Position numbers and translations under genes: made by a program. Below, piece by piece: positions 28,416 to 38,129 of a stretch of DNA of 64,000 nt. Source of the stretch: Cyanobacterium sp. Dongsha4 (GTDB lineage Bacteria > Cyanobacteriota > Cyanobacteriia > Cyanobacteriales > Cyanobacteriaceae); contig NZ_CP084098.1 in NCBI RefSeq assembly GCF_036345015.1, forward strand, positions 1,811,326 through 1,875,325, read 5' to 3'. The notes under the pieces were generated by a model, which worked only from the letters and a program-made list of their open reading frames with translations, was not told the origin of the DNA and ran no database searches. Position 1 is the stretch's first letter. Every line of letters starts with the position of its first letter.

Positions 28416-29279
28416 TCAGAAATCCCAATCATCATCAAAATCATCAAAATCATCGTAATTTTCAGGAGTATTATTCGTTTGGGCGGGAGCAATAACACGA
28501 TAAGGTGCATCATAAACTCCTTTATAGGTTCTTTTTGCTTGGGGAGGGGATTTTTCTTCGCTTTGTGATGGAGTTTTTTTGATTTTTTTTGGGTTGATTT
28601 CTGTTTTTTCTCTTGATTGATAGGAGTATGGAGAAGCCTGACGAGGTTTGAGTAAATTTTCGGGCGGATAGTTTTCCTCTGAGGGTTTATTTATTTCTGG
28701 TATTGAAGTTTTGCTTTCTGCTTCAGCTTCAATGGGGGAGTTATCAATGGGTTTTTGTTCTTCAGATTTAATTTCTTCTTCTATTTTGTTGATATCCGCT
28801 TCTATATTCTCTTGCAATTCAAATTCTTGTTGTATTTGAGTATCGGGATAGGTTAGCTCATTTTTTGGAGGGTTATTGATGGGTAAGGAAGTATCGATAA
28901 TAGGAGTATCTGGTAAATCTTCAAAAACATCATCCTCTTCCCACTGATATTGGGGTTTTTTCATTTCTGTGGGGGGATTCTGGTTAGGGGAAATGGTAGG
29001 TTTTGCTTTTATTGGTTGGGGAGATGGTTGAGGGGGGGGAGAATAGGGGGAATTCAAAGATTGGTTTTTTCTAGTTTTTGGAATTGGGTTATTACTTAAA
29101 AGATTAATCAATAAACTAGAAATCATCCCGGCAAATAATGCTATAAGTATCCAAATAAAAAGGGGTAAGGCAGGGGAGTTAAAGCCGAAAAAGGTAAGAG
29201 CGATCGCACCTCTATTTTGTAATGCAAATATGATAAAAAATGCGATCGAACCTATTAAAACAAAACTTTTAAATCCCAT
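28416..29279 (-). CDS. LapA-domain membrane protein with long disordered tail
   Basis: A 287-residue protein. Residues 1-65 form two membrane helices separated by a short loop (VLIGSIAFFIIFALQNRGAI and LFIWILIALFAGMISSLLI), the LapA/DUF1049 arrangement. The rest is a Pro/Gln/Glu-rich cytosolic tail of low complexity, ending in a conserved-looking GVYDAPYRVIAP block and an acidic DDFDDFDDDWDF end. LapA proteins act in envelope assembly in other bacteria; here the role is unknown. It is likely intact, marking the end of the decayed island. Confidence 0.82.
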   Translation of the reverse strand: MGFKSFVLIGSIAFFIIFALQNRGAIALTFFGFNSPALPLFIWILIALFAGMISSLLINLLSNNPIPKTRKNQSLNSPYSPPPQPSPQPIKAKPTISPNQNPPTEMKKPQYQWEEDDVFEDLPDTPIIDTSLPINNPPKNELTYPDTQIQQEFELQENIEADINKIEEEIKSEEQKPIDNSPIEAEAESKTSIPEINKPSEENYPPENLLKPRQASPYSYQSREKTEINPKKIKKTPSQSEEKSPPQAKRTYKGVYDAPYRVIAPAQTNNTPENYDDFDDFDDDWDF

Positions 29280-29319
29280 TAGATCTTTGAATACTGGTAA
29301 TAATCATTTAAAAATAATA

Positions 29320-29748
29320 TCATTTTTGCTTATTTTTTTTGTGCTTAAGAGATTCGGAAATCCGTTTGAGATTGTCTTGATTATTAATTGGTTGACGAGG
29401 AGAGGGTAATTCATTGTTAGGCCAGTTATCCATATCATTACAAACACAACTGCTACTTTGCACACCCACATCAATCATTGGTACTGGCATATTGCAACGA
29501 GCGCATTCGGTAATATCCCATTTAGAAGACAGTAATTGTTGAATAGTTTGAGATGTACCTTCTAAATAACAATCTCCTATATTTTCGTTAGTGACTAATT
29601 GCCAACATTCTTCAAACTCACTAGCATAACCGTGACCATTTAAAATTTTAGAAGGTAATATGACTGTGTTTCGGCTAGGAATAATAATTTTTTTTCCCAA
29701 TTGAAACCAATAGGCGAGATATTTTTTTACTTTTGCTGACTCTGCCAT
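29320..29748 (-). CDS. Conserved cyanobacterial protein with a Cys-rich zinc-ribbon-like motif
   Basis: A 142-residue protein from the ATG at 29748 (an ATG at 29760 adds four residues). It begins AESAKVKKYLAYWFQLGKK, and the middle contains ECARCNMPVPMIDVGVQ followed by SSCVCND, giving two CxxC-like pairs that could bind zinc. The C-terminus is basic and Lys/Asn-rich. I recognise it as conserved among cyanobacteria but know no function. It ends 40 bases upstream of lapA-like on the same strand. Confidence 0.72.
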   Translation of the reverse strand: MAESAKVKKYLAYWFQLGKKIIIPSRNTVILPSKILNGHGYASEFEECWQLVTNENIGDCYLEGTSQTIQQLLSSKWDITECARCNMPVPMIDVGVQSSSCVCNDMDNWPNNELPSPRQPINNQDNLKRISESLKHKKNKQK

Positions 29749-29760
29749 AGAAATAATCAT

Positions 29761-30268
29761 AGATTACGATTTTACCTTCACTTCTATTCTATGGTAACGA
29801 TTGATTTACATTCTTTTAGTATTTTTAAGCTAATCTCCAGATTTGGGAATGGTATCAAAGAGAAACGAGTTAGGAGTTAGGAGTTAGGGGATTAGAAGAA
29901 ACTATCGTCATCAAGAAGCTGAAGTTACTAATTACTAATGGTTTATTACCTTTGCCCTTTTAACTTTGCCTTTTGCCCTCCCCCTCTCGAGGCAAGATAA
30001 AGGGGGGTTTCTTTTAAGGGGAGACACAGAGGGGTTTACCCCTTAATTACCTGAGTTCGATATAGAATTTTCGGTTTTGGAAAGGTGTCAGGTATCAGGT
30101 GTTAGGTATCGGGTTAAAGAATTGATAAAAAACACATCTTTATTGATTTTATTATTTTCAATCTTTAGATTAATTAAACAACTTGATTAGAAAATTAAAC
30201 CTAAAACCTGCAACCAGCAACCTGAAACCTAACCATAGCAACAACTTTTAAATCGAACTGAGGTTTAA
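29761..30268. other. 508-base intergenic region made mostly of short repeats
   Basis: It contains (GAGTTAG)n at 29867-29890, AGGTGTC-type heptamers at 30082-30115, their inverse (ACCTGCA, ACCTGAA) at about 30204-30230, and a 29-base element at 30016-30044 with an inverted copy at 59619. No gene is seen. Confidence 0.75.
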
Positions 30269-31618
30269 TTAATTCTTTTTCCGCCATCCTTTGATTACTT
30301 TTTGTTTCTCTCTGGCAATAGCAAGACTGTCGTCTGGTACATCGTGAGTAATAACTGAACCTGCCGCAATGGTTACATCTTCGCCTATATTAACAGGTGC
30401 GACAAAGACACTATTTGAACCAGTTTTGGTGCGATCGCCGATAATGGTAGGATGTTTATTTACACCGTCATAGTTAGCTGTAATAGTCCCTGCACCGATA
30501 TTGACTTGATTACCGAGAGTTGCGTCTCCAATGTAAGATAAATGAGCGATATTTGTTTTATGTCCAATATTACTTTTTTTGATTTCTACGAAATTGCCCA
30601 CTCGACAACTTTCACCTAAGACAACTCCTCCTCGTAAATGGGCATAGGGTCCTATTTTTGTATCATTTGCTACTTGAGCATCGCTGATGACCGAGTACAA
30701 TGCTCTTACGTTTTCTCCTAGTTGACTATTTTCGATGAGACAAGCAGGACCAATATGAGAACCGTTACCGATTATTGTGTTTCCCCTAATATGAGTCTGA
30801 GGCTCTATGATCACATCTATGCCTAGTTGAGCAGATTCTTCAACGGTGATGCTATCGGGATCAATCATAGTTACTCCTGCCATCATCCATGCTTCTTTGA
30901 TTCTGGCTTGTAATATGTCGTAAGCAACTGCTAACTGACAACGGTCATTAATACCACTTATTTCTAAATGATCATCTACATCTAAAGCCATGACTCGATC
31001 GAGATAGTCAAATACTTCTGTGAGGTAATATTCTTTTTGATCGTTATTAGTGCTTAATTTGGGTAAAACGGTTTTTAATTTTTGCCAATTGAAACAGTAA
31101 ACCCCAGCATTGATGCGATTATTTTGTTTTTGGGCTCTATTACAATCTCTATCTTCTACGATTTGGGTAACAATATTATTACTGTCGCAAAATACTCTTC
31201 CGTAACCTTTGGGATTGGGCATATTTGCTGTTAGGAGAGTGGCATCATTTTGGTTTTCCTGATGAGTTTTGACTAATTCTTCAATAGTTTGCGATCGCAA
31301 TAGGGGTACATCTCCATTTAAAACCAATAAATCCCCCTCAAAATCGTCTAAAGGAGGCATTAACTGCTGAATGGCGTGTCCTGTGCCTAATTGCTCTGTT
31401 TGTTCTACAAATTCGACTCCAGACAGATGATTAAGGGCAGATTTGACCTTGTCTCCCTGATAACCAATAATAACTAAACTGCGATCGGGTTTGATTAAAT
31501 CACAACTATTTAATGCTCTTTCGACTAAACTTTTGCTTCCTAACTTATGTAACACTTTAGGAAGTTGAGACTTCATTCTCGTTCCTTTTCCTGCGGCGAG
31601 GATTGCAACTGCTAACAT
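30269..31618 (-). CDS. glmU: Bifunctional N-acetylglucosamine-1-phosphate uridyltransferase/glucosamine-1-phosphate acetyltransferase
   Basis: This enzyme makes UDP-GlcNAc for peptidoglycan and glycans. The N-terminal pyrophosphorylase domain carries [20 protein letters not shown] and VLNGDVPLL. The C-terminal left-handed beta-helix has repeated hexapeptides ([27 protein letters not shown]) and the catalytic region around [19 protein letters not shown] start at the ATG at 31618 because the AGGA at the upstream ATG (31624) is too close to that codon but ideally spaced for this one. This gives 450 residues, the usual size. Confidence 0.96.
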   Translation of the reverse strand: MLAVAILAAGKGTRMKSQLPKVLHKLGSKSLVERALNSCDLIKPDRSLVIIGYQGDKVKSALNHLSGVEFVEQTEQLGTGHAIQQLMPPLDDFEGDLLVLNGDVPLLRSQTIEELVKTHQENQNDATLLTANMPNPKGYGRVFCDSNNIVTQIVEDRDCNRAQKQNNRINAGVYCFNWQKLKTVLPKLSTNNDQKEYYLTEVFDYLDRVMALDVDDHLEISGINDRCQLAVAYDILQARIKEAWMMAGVTMIDPDSITVEESAQLGIDVIIEPQTHIRGNTIIGNGSHIGPACLIENSQLGENVRALYSVISDAQVANDTKIGPYAHLRGGVVLGESCRVGNFVEIKKSNIGHKTNIAHLSYIGDATLGNQVNIGAGTITANYDGVNKHPTIIGDRTKTGSNSVFVAPVNIGEDVTIAAGSVITHDVPDDSLAIAREKQKVIKGWRKKN

Positions 31619-31663
31619 TGTCATTTCCTACTCAATTTATTTTACCAATTCCCCATAACTCCG

Positions 31664-31710
31664 AACTCCGTTCACGACCAAAGGGAGTGTACGAGCGTAG
31701 CGAACTCCCC
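31664..31710 (+). repeat. Dispersed intergenic repeat, copy B
   Basis: The copy runs AACTCCGTTCACGACC, then AAAGGGAGTGTACGAGCG, then TAGCGAACTC. It sits between psbQ and glmU. Compare 15812, 48742 and 55028. Confidence 0.8.
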
Positions 31711-31719
31711 AAACTCAGC

Positions 31720-32172
31720 TTAACTGTTGCTAGGAACTAAGTTTAAGTAAGCATCAAAATCTTTGATGGCTTCTGAAAACTCATTTTTAGCACTAACGCT
31801 ATTTCTGTCTTTGGCGGCCGCATCAATTCTTTCAAAATGTCCGAATAAGTCTCTGGCAATTTGTTGGGCAGGTTTTTGATCTTTAGGTAACAATTTACGG
31901 GCTACAATCGCCATGTTTTGACGTAATTCCCCTAAAGGACCATGAATAAAGGTTCTGGTATCAACCCAATTTTCTGCGTCAATTAACTGTTGAAGGGTGG
32001 ACATTTGACCTCTTGCTTCAGCAATAGGGGTACGATATTCTTCTAATTGAGCAATTTTTTCAGGGGTGTAAACGGTGGGGATTTTCGCTTTGGTAGGTGA
32101 ACCACAGCTAACTAATAATGTTGTTGTAAAGACTAAAATTAAACACAAGAGAGGACGAAATAAATTTTTCAT
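31720..32172 (-). CDS. psbQ: Photosystem II lipoprotein PsbQ (CyanoQ)
   Basis: A 150-residue lumenal extrinsic protein that stabilises the water-oxidising side of PSII. The N-terminus is a lipoprotein signal peptide with the lipobox LLVSC (Cys at about residue 23). The mature part is a four-helix bundle with the PsbQ-typical TYTPEKI...LEEYRTPIAEARGQM and FIHGPLGELRQNMAIVARKLLP segments. It stands alone between glmU and an epimerase. This is one of the clearest cyanobacterial markers in the window. Confidence 0.95.
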   Translation of the reverse strand: MKNLFRPLLCLILVFTTTLLVSCGSPTKAKIPTVYTPEKIAQLEEYRTPIAEARGQMSTLQQLIDAENWVDTRTFIHGPLGELRQNMAIVARKLLPKDQKPAQQIARDLFGHFERIDAAAKDRNSVSAKNEFSEAIKDFDAYLNLVPSNS

Positions 32173-32395
32173 TTGCTCTTTAATAAATTTTTCTAATGGT
32201 TTGTATGTTTAATTTTCAACTCTCCATTGTCAACTGTCAATAGTAATTAATTCTTAGGCTAATATGGTTTTTCGTTTACTGATAATCCCAGTTGCTAGTT
32301 ATAAATTTTTACTCTGTTCTACAATCAATTGTGTGATGAAAATAGAGTTACTATATATCTTTAAACAGAACAGTCAATATACTTAGTTTCAGGTT

Positions 32396-33469
32396 GTGTC
32401 ACAAATTGTCTTAATTACGGGGTCAGCAGGGTTGATAGGTTCAGAATCTGTCAAATATTTTGTTGAGTTAGGTTTTGATGTGGTGGGTATTGATAATGAT
32501 ATGCGTCGAGTTTTCTTCGGGGAAGATGCCTCTACGGAATGGAACAAAAATCATCTGCTTGACACTTACAAAAAAAACTATACACATTTTGACGTAGATA
32601 TTCGAGATCAAGGTGCGATCGCATCTATCTTTGAGAAATATAACAGGGATATAAGCCTAATTATCCATACTGCGGCACAACCTTCCCACGATTGGGCAGT
32701 AAATGATCCCTATACTGATTTTACTATCAACGCTAATGGTACGCTAACCCTATTGGAAAGTACCCGTAAATATTGCCCCCAAGCGGTTTTTATCTTCTGC
32801 TCTACTAATAAAGTTTACGGAGATACACCGAATTTTTTACCCCTGCAAGAAGAAGAATTACGGTGGGAAATTGACTCAAATCATCCCTATTTTAAGGGCA
32901 TTGATGAAACTATGAGTATTGATCAAACGCAACATTCTCTCTTTGGTGCGTCTAAGGTGGCGGCAGATGTATTAGTACAAGAATATGGAAGGTATTTCGA
33001 GATGAAAACTGCTTGTTTTCGGGGGGGTTGCTTAACAGGTCCAAGTCACTCTGGTACTAAGTTGCACGGCTTTTTATCCTACCTGATGCGTTGTGCTATG
33101 ACTGGTAATCATTACGAGGTTTACGGTTACAAGGGTAAACAAGTTCGGGATAATATTCACAGTTATGACTTGGTTAATGCCTTTTATCATTTCTATCAAA
33201 ATCCTCGTGTAGCTGAGGTTTATAATATCGGTGGGAGTCGCTTTAGTAATTGTTCGATGTTAGAGGCGATCGCACTTTGTGAGGAGATTACAGGGAAAAA
33301 GATGAATTGGAGTTATAGCGAAACAAACCGTATTGGAGATCATATTTGGTGGATTAGCGATGTAAGTAAGTTTCAAAGTCACTATTCTGATTGGCATTTC
33401 CAATATACCATTAAGGATATTTTAACGGAAATTTACCATAATAATTGCGATCGATGGTTAGCCCTATAA
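32396..33469 (+). CDS. NAD-dependent sugar epimerase (CDP-paratose 2-epimerase-like), catalytic Tyr replaced by Phe
   Basis: An extended SDR of 357 residues starting at a GTG. The N-terminal NAD motif is TGSAGLIGS, the Ser-Thr segment is CSTNKVYGD, and the usual YxxxK is FGASK in [12 protein letters not shown], so the catalytic Tyr is Phe while the Lys remains. I remember the same FGASK in many homologues, so it may be a family trait. Downstream [17 protein letters not shown] and [11 protein letters not shown] fit RfbE-type epimerases. It opens a cluster with a GtrA-GT2 protein, a membrane protein and a second epimerase at 37059. Confidence 0.88.
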   Translation: MSQIVLITGSAGLIGSESVKYFVELGFDVVGIDNDMRRVFFGEDASTEWNKNHLLDTYKKNYTHFDVDIRDQGAIASIFEKYNRDISLIIHTAAQPSHDWAVNDPYTDFTINANGTLTLLESTRKYCPQAVFIFCSTNKVYGDTPNFLPLQEEELRWEIDSNHPYFKGIDETMSIDQTQHSLFGASKVAADVLVQEYGRYFEMKTACFRGGCLTGPSHSGTKLHGFLSYLMRCAMTGNHYEVYGYKGKQVRDNIHSYDLVNAFYHFYQNPRVAEVYNIGGSRFSNCSMLEAIALCEEITGKKMNWSYSETNRIGDHIWWISDVSKFQSHYSDWHFQYTIKDILTEIYHNNCDRWLAL

Positions 33470-33537
33470 GGAGAAATAGTCGTAGGGGTTCAATAATACT
33501 CAACTCACATCTGTTGATCGCTCTTTTAAATTAGACT

Positions 33538-34854
33538 ATGAATAAAAGTATATTGTCAGGAAAAGTAGTTAAGTTTTTGTTAGGAGGCGGTGTGGCTACC
33601 GCTATCAATTTACTGCTGATTTTCCTCCTTATTGATAAATTGGGTTTTGATACGCCGTTTTTACGCAATCTTGCTAACCTAATCTCGATCGAACTTTCTC
33701 TGATTGCCAGTTTCTTTATTTATCGCATCTGGGTATGGCGTGGTGGTAGTTGGAATTGGTTTAACGTACTTTTCAAACAACTTCCTCTGTATCATGTTTC
33801 GGCTGGAACAGCGATTATAGTACGAGTTTTTTTTGTATTCCCTTTGTTAGACTGGTTAGGAGTTAGCTACAGCGTAAATACGATTTTCGGGGCTTTAATC
33901 AGTGCTTCCCTCAATTTTATCATTAGCGATCGCTTTGTCTTCACCAGTGGCAAAAATCAAGGCAAAGAAGCCTATTTTCCAGAAGCCTTAACCCCTGCCT
34001 TAGTCGAAGATAGCCCCCCTGCCCCCAAATTTGCGGGAGTAGAGAAAAAAGTCCCCAGTATTGGGGATTTAGGGGCAAATAGACATAAAATTAATTTACT
34101 TTCTCTGGTAATTCCAGCCCACAATGAGGAAGATTGCATCGTCAACACTATCCATAATATCAGTGAACATCTCGATCGCACCTCCATCAACTATGAAATT
34201 TTAGTGGTGAATGATAACAGTAAGGATAATACTGAAGCTATTTTACAAAAATTGCACGAAGATAATCTGAAAGTACGCTATATCAACAATTACTATCCCA
34301 ATGGTTTCGGCTTTGCTGTTCGCTGTGGTTTAGAAAACTTCAAAGGGGATGCAGTTGCTATTGTCATGGCGGATAATTCCGATAATCCTGAGAATATGAT
34401 TGATTACTATAATAAAATTCAGGAGGGATATGATTGCGTATTCGGTTCGAGATTTATCAAAGGAGGCAAGGTGATTGACTATCCTTTTTATAAGCTAATC
34501 ATTAACCGTTTCGCAAATCTGTTTATTCAAGTATTATTCGGGCTTCCTCTTAACGATACCACTAATGCCTTTAAAATGTATCGCCGAGAAGTGATTGAGG
34601 GTATATCTCCCCTTCTCTCCCATCATTTTAACCTTACCGTAGAACTACCCCTAAAAGCGATCGTGCGAGGTTATAGTTATGCCATTATACCTATTACATG
34701 GAAGAATCGATCGGCAGGAATATCAAAATTAAAACTAAAAGAAATGGGTAGTCGTTACCTTTTTATTGTGCTTTATACATGGTTAGAAAAGCATCTTTCG
34801 AGGGGTGATTATCGGCGAAAAGAAGTAGCAATTAAAGTTAAATCTTCTGATTAA
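33538..34854 (+). CDS. GtrA-GT2 fusion: membrane flippase-like domain plus dolichyl-phosphate-type glycosyltransferase
   Basis: A 438-residue protein. Residues 10-140 form the four-helix GtrA domain (VKFLLGGGVATAINLLLIF, NFIISDRFVF). After a Pro-rich linker, residues about 185-400 form a family 2 glycosyltransferase with LVIPAHNEEDCI, the metal-binding region VVNDNSKDNTE and VIMADNSDNPENM, like DPM1/GtrB. The common fusion is GT2 first and GtrA last, so the order here is reversed. It probably loads a sugar onto a polyprenyl phosphate and flips it. It follows the epimerase by 68 bases on the same strand. Confidence 0.9.
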   Translation: MNKSILSGKVVKFLLGGGVATAINLLLIFLLIDKLGFDTPFLRNLANLISIELSLIASFFIYRIWVWRGGSWNWFNVLFKQLPLYHVSAGTAIIVRVFFVFPLLDWLGVSYSVNTIFGALISASLNFIISDRFVFTSGKNQGKEAYFPEALTPALVEDSPPAPKFAGVEKKVPSIGDLGANRHKINLLSLVIPAHNEEDCIVNTIHNISEHLDRTSINYEILVVNDNSKDNTEAILQKLHEDNLKVRYINNYYPNGFGFAVRCGLENFKGDAVAIVMADNSDNPENMIDYYNKIQEGYDCVFGSRFIKGGKVIDYPFYKLIINRFANLFIQVLFGLPLNDTTNAFKMYRREVIEGISPLLSHHFNLTVELPLKAIVRGYSYAIIPITWKNRSAGISKLKLKEMGSRYLFIVLYTWLEKHLSRGDYRRKEVAIKVKSSD

Positions 34855-34900
34855 ACTGATAATTTTTATATAATAAAAAAGAAAATTAATTAAGGTAATT

Positions 34901-35200
34901 ATGAATATAAATATACCCAAAGAATCTATCTCCAATTTTTGTCAAAAACACCATATTCAAAAGCTATCTTTATTTGGTTCAGTGTTAAGATCAGATTTTA
35001 ATGAACAGAGTGATATAGATGTATTAGTTGAGTTCTTCCCCGAAAATATACCTGGTTTAATTACCCTTGCAAAAATGGAGTTAGAATTATCCTCAATATT
35101 TAAGCGTACCGTTGATTTGCGCACTCCTGAAGATTTGAGTCGCTATTTTCGACAACAGGTATTAGACGTGGCAGAGGTGCAATATGATACAAGACAGTGA
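34901..35200 (+). CDS. mntA: MntA-type antitoxin nucleotidyltransferase
   Basis: A 99-residue minimal nucleotidyltransferase with the GSx10DxD signature (GSV...SDIDVLVEF) and a third acidic strand (RTVDLRTPEDL). In the MntA/HepT system the enzyme AMPylates a Tyr of HepT and so silences it. The gene overlaps the HepT gene by 17 bases. It interrupts a polysaccharide-type cluster, consistent with horizontal insertion. Confidence 0.88.
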   Translation: MNINIPKESISNFCQKHHIQKLSLFGSVLRSDFNEQSDIDVLVEFFPENIPGLITLAKMELELSSIFKRTVDLRTPEDLSRYFRQQVLDVAEVQYDTRQ

Positions 35201-35528
35201 TTTGATTAGACTACACCATATGTTGGATGCTAGTCTTAAAGCGATGACTTTCATTGAGGGAAAAAATCAATCTGATTTAGATAATGATGATTTACTGGTT
35301 TTTGCTTTAGTTAAAGCTATTGAAATCGTAGGAGAAGCAGCAGGAAAGGTGTCAAAAGAATATCAGGCTCATCATCCAGAAATACATTGGTCAGCGATGA
35401 TTAGTATGCGAAATCGTTTAGTTCATGCCTATTTTGATATTAATAAAAAAATATTATAGCAAACCCTCAAAAAAGATTTACCTGAATTAATTATTATCTT
35501 GGATTCATTGCTACAAGTAAAAAAGTAA
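35184..35528 (+). pseudogene. hepT: HepT HEPN ribonuclease toxin with a premature amber codon
   Basis: The frame reads LIRLHHMLDASLKAMTFIEG, EIVGEAAGKVS and then the intact toxin motif RNRLVHAYF (RX4HXY, with the AMPylation Tyr). A TAG at 35457-35459 follows INKKIL; after it the frame continues QTLKKDLPELI...DSLLQVKK to a TAA at 35528, just the expected HepT C-terminal helix. Homologues have W at the TAG position, so this is a TGG-to-TAG type change. The 91-residue product keeps the catalytic motif but loses the last helix. It may be inactivated. Confidence 0.82.
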
Positions 35529-35700
35529 AAAATTGAAGTTAAAAAGCAATGATTTTTTTTCATTGGGAGATTAATTATTTCAATTACTAAACCACTTTGC
35601 AATATAATAAATTTTTGTATTCTTATTGATATACTTAAAATACTGATTCTCTAGTCAATGTTTGGCTCTCAAATATTCATTAAAGCAGTTAAATAAAATT

Positions 35701-37035
35701 ATGCTAAATAAAGTGAAATTAAATAATCTAACATTATTATTTTTTTACTCTATACCGATTATTACTGTTATATTTTTTATCTCTTTATTTGGTGTTGATA
35801 TACCTTTTTGGGATGAATGGGAATTAGTTACATTATTTGATAAAATTTTTTCAAATACACTATCTTTCCAAGATTTATTTATACAACATAACGAACATAG
35901 AATAATTATTCCCAAATTAATTTTTATAGCACTGATATTAATTAATGGATGGAATACAAAGCAATTAATGTTTATAAGTGTTTTATTAGTAATAACCTCA
36001 TTTATATTTTGTTGTAAAATTAACTATCTTGTATTTAATAATGAGAATAAAAAACAGCATCTTATTAATTTATTAATTGGGTTTTTAGTTTTTTCATTAG
36101 GTCAGTGGGAAAATTGGTTGTGGGGATTTCAAATAGCATGGTTTTTAATTAATTTATGTTTCATAATAAGTATTTATTTTTTGATAAAAGTTAACAAAGA
36201 AAATTTATATAGGTATCTTTTTTACTCAGCTTTTTTTTGTTTTATAGCCAGTTTTTCTTCTGCTCATGGATTACTTATTTGGTTGGCTGTTCTCCCTCTT
36301 ATACTAGGATTGAAAATAAATGTAAATAGCAAAATTAAAATCATTATTTTTTGGGTGTCATCTTTTTTAATATGTACTTCTATTTATTTAATTGATTATC
36401 ATAAACCTAGTCATCATCCGAATATATTATTTAATGCTGAAAATGCTTTTACAAGAATAAAATATTTTTTTGTTTTAATAGGTTCTTTTGCACCGACTAT
36501 AAAATCGAGGGCAATCATTGGTTTTTTTAGTTTTATAATATTAATTGCTTTTTACTTTTATTGTTATTTAAAAGGATTAACTAAGGTTAAAAAATATTAT
36601 TTATTACCATTATCTTTTAGCTTATATTCTGTTTTATTTGCCTTGATAACAACTCTAGGAAGAGCAGGTTTTGGAGTTGGTCAGGCAACATCTTCAAGAT
36701 ACTTAACTCCTATGATTTGGTTATATATTTCTCTTATTTATATAGGATATTTTTTATTAAATAAAAAAAGTGATTTAAAGAATAGTTATTTTAAAAAAAT
36801 TACGATCGCATTTTGTACAGTTTTTTGTATTATTTTTATAATAAATTCTACTGTTTCTATTAAATATGGCTATGAATCTTACCTTTCTAGGGAGAAAAGT
36901 AAAAGATGTTTAAACGATATTAACTACCCCATAGAATCAGAAATAAATAAACAATGTTTATCTTATTTATATCCTGATATAGAAATTATGGTTCAAAGAA
37001 ATGAAAAGTTAAAAAGTTTAAATATTAGAAAATAA
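35701..37035 (+). CDS. Multi-spanning membrane protein, probable glycosyltransferase of a GT-C type
   Basis: A 444-residue protein from the ATG at 35701 (an upstream TTG at 35662 would add 13 residues). It has about ten hydrophobic segments. The first loop reads IPFWDEWELVTLF and then QHNEHRIIIPKLI, an acidic and His-bearing loop after helix 1, as in GT-C enzymes. No known family name is assigned. Base composition is markedly more AT-rich than the epimerases on both sides, suggesting separate acquisition or low expression. It lies 23 bases before the next epimerase, so it is probably part of the same unit. Confidence 0.72.
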   Translation: MLNKVKLNNLTLLFFYSIPIITVIFFISLFGVDIPFWDEWELVTLFDKIFSNTLSFQDLFIQHNEHRIIIPKLIFIALILINGWNTKQLMFISVLLVITSFIFCCKINYLVFNNENKKQHLINLLIGFLVFSLGQWENWLWGFQIAWFLINLCFIISIYFLIKVNKENLYRYLFYSAFFCFIASFSSAHGLLIWLAVLPLILGLKINVNSKIKIIIFWVSSFLICTSIYLIDYHKPSHHPNILFNAENAFTRIKYFFVLIGSFAPTIKSRAIIGFFSFIILIAFYFYCYLKGLTKVKKYYLLPLSFSLYSVLFALITTLGRAGFGVGQATSSRYLTPMIWLYISLIYIGYFLLNKKSDLKNSYFKKITIAFCTVFCIIFIINSTVSIKYGYESYLSREKSKRCLNDINYPIESEINKQCLSYLYPDIEIMVQRNEKLKSLNIRK

Positions 37036-37058
37036 AAAAATAAATATATTAAATTGTT

Positions 37059-38126
37059 ATGAAAAAAAATGTATTAATTACAGGCGGTGCAGGATTCGTA
37101 GGAAGTGCCTTAGCTTTAGGTTTAGGTCAAAAATATCCTGATTGGCAAATTACAGCCCTAGATAACCTCAAAAGACGTGGCTCTGAGCTTAATTTACCTC
37201 GACTAGCAGAAGCTAATATTCACTTTATTCATGGCGATGTGCGTAATAGTGAAGATTTGGACGCTAGTTTATTACAGCCTGATTTGATTTTAGAGTGTTC
37301 TGCTGAACCTTCTGTATTGGCAGGGTACAATTCTCCTAAGTATTTGTTAGAAACCAATTTAGTCGGTACAATTAATTGTTTGGAGTTGGCAAGACAAACA
37401 ATGGCGGATTTTATCTTTCTCTCCACCAGTCGGGTTTATCCGATTAACTATCTTCGTGAATTAACTTATTCGGAAACGAATACTCGTTTTGAGCTTAATG
37501 TAACTCAAGAGATTATGGGAGCTTCTAGTTACGGTATCGCCGAGAATTTTCCTTTGGATCAAGTACGATCGCTCTATGGTACAACTAAGTTAGCATCGGA
37601 GTTATTAATTGCCGAATATGCCGATAGTTATGGTATTCGTACTTTAATTAACCGTTGTGGAGTGTTGACAGGTCCTTGGCAAATGGGTAAGGTGGATCAG
37701 GGTGTATTTGCTTTATGGATGGCGTTTCATTACTTTAATAAGCCTTTGAAATATATCGGTTATGGTGGCACGGGAAAACAAGTCAGGGATTTTCTGCATA
37801 TAGCGGATTTGTTGACTTTAATCGATATTCAAATTGAAAGACTGGAGGAATTAAAAGGAGAAACTTTTAACGTGGGTGGTGGAGTGGAAAATAGTTTATC
37901 TTTGCTAGAAACTACCCAACTTTGTCAGGAAATTACGGGAAATAAAATTGCGATCGCATCTGTGAGAGAAAATAGACAAGGAGATATACCTATCTTTATC
38001 ACAGATTCCCGTAAAGTCATAGAAAAAACAGGATGGCAACCCCAACGAGATGGGAAAAAAACTTTAACAGATATTTATCAATGGATTCAGAAAAATGAAT
38101 CTCAGCTAAAGTCCATCTTTACTTAG
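37059..38126 (+). CDS. NAD-dependent sugar epimerase (RfbE/CDP-paratose 2-epimerase-like)
   Basis: A 355-residue extended SDR. The NAD-binding TGGAGFVGS, the LSTSRVYP segment with the catalytic Ser/Thr, and SLYGTTKLASE with the full YxxxK are present, followed by NRCGVLTGPWQMGKVDQG and GKQVRDFLH. It is thus the catalytically complete counterpart of the FGASK-bearing homologue at 32396. The two flank the GtrA-GT2 and membrane-protein genes, making a likely glycan-modification cluster. The sugar is unknown. Confidence 0.92.
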   Translation: MKKNVLITGGAGFVGSALALGLGQKYPDWQITALDNLKRRGSELNLPRLAEANIHFIHGDVRNSEDLDASLLQPDLILECSAEPSVLAGYNSPKYLLETNLVGTINCLELARQTMADFIFLSTSRVYPINYLRELTYSETNTRFELNVTQEIMGASSYGIAENFPLDQVRSLYGTTKLASELLIAEYADSYGIRTLINRCGVLTGPWQMGKVDQGVFALWMAFHYFNKPLKYIGYGGTGKQVRDFLHIADLLTLIDIQIERLEELKGETFNVGGGVENSLSLLETTQLCQEITGNKIAIASVRENRQGDIPIFITDSRKVIEKTGWQPQRDGKKTLTDIYQWIQKNESQLKSIFT

Positions 38127-38129
38127 ATA

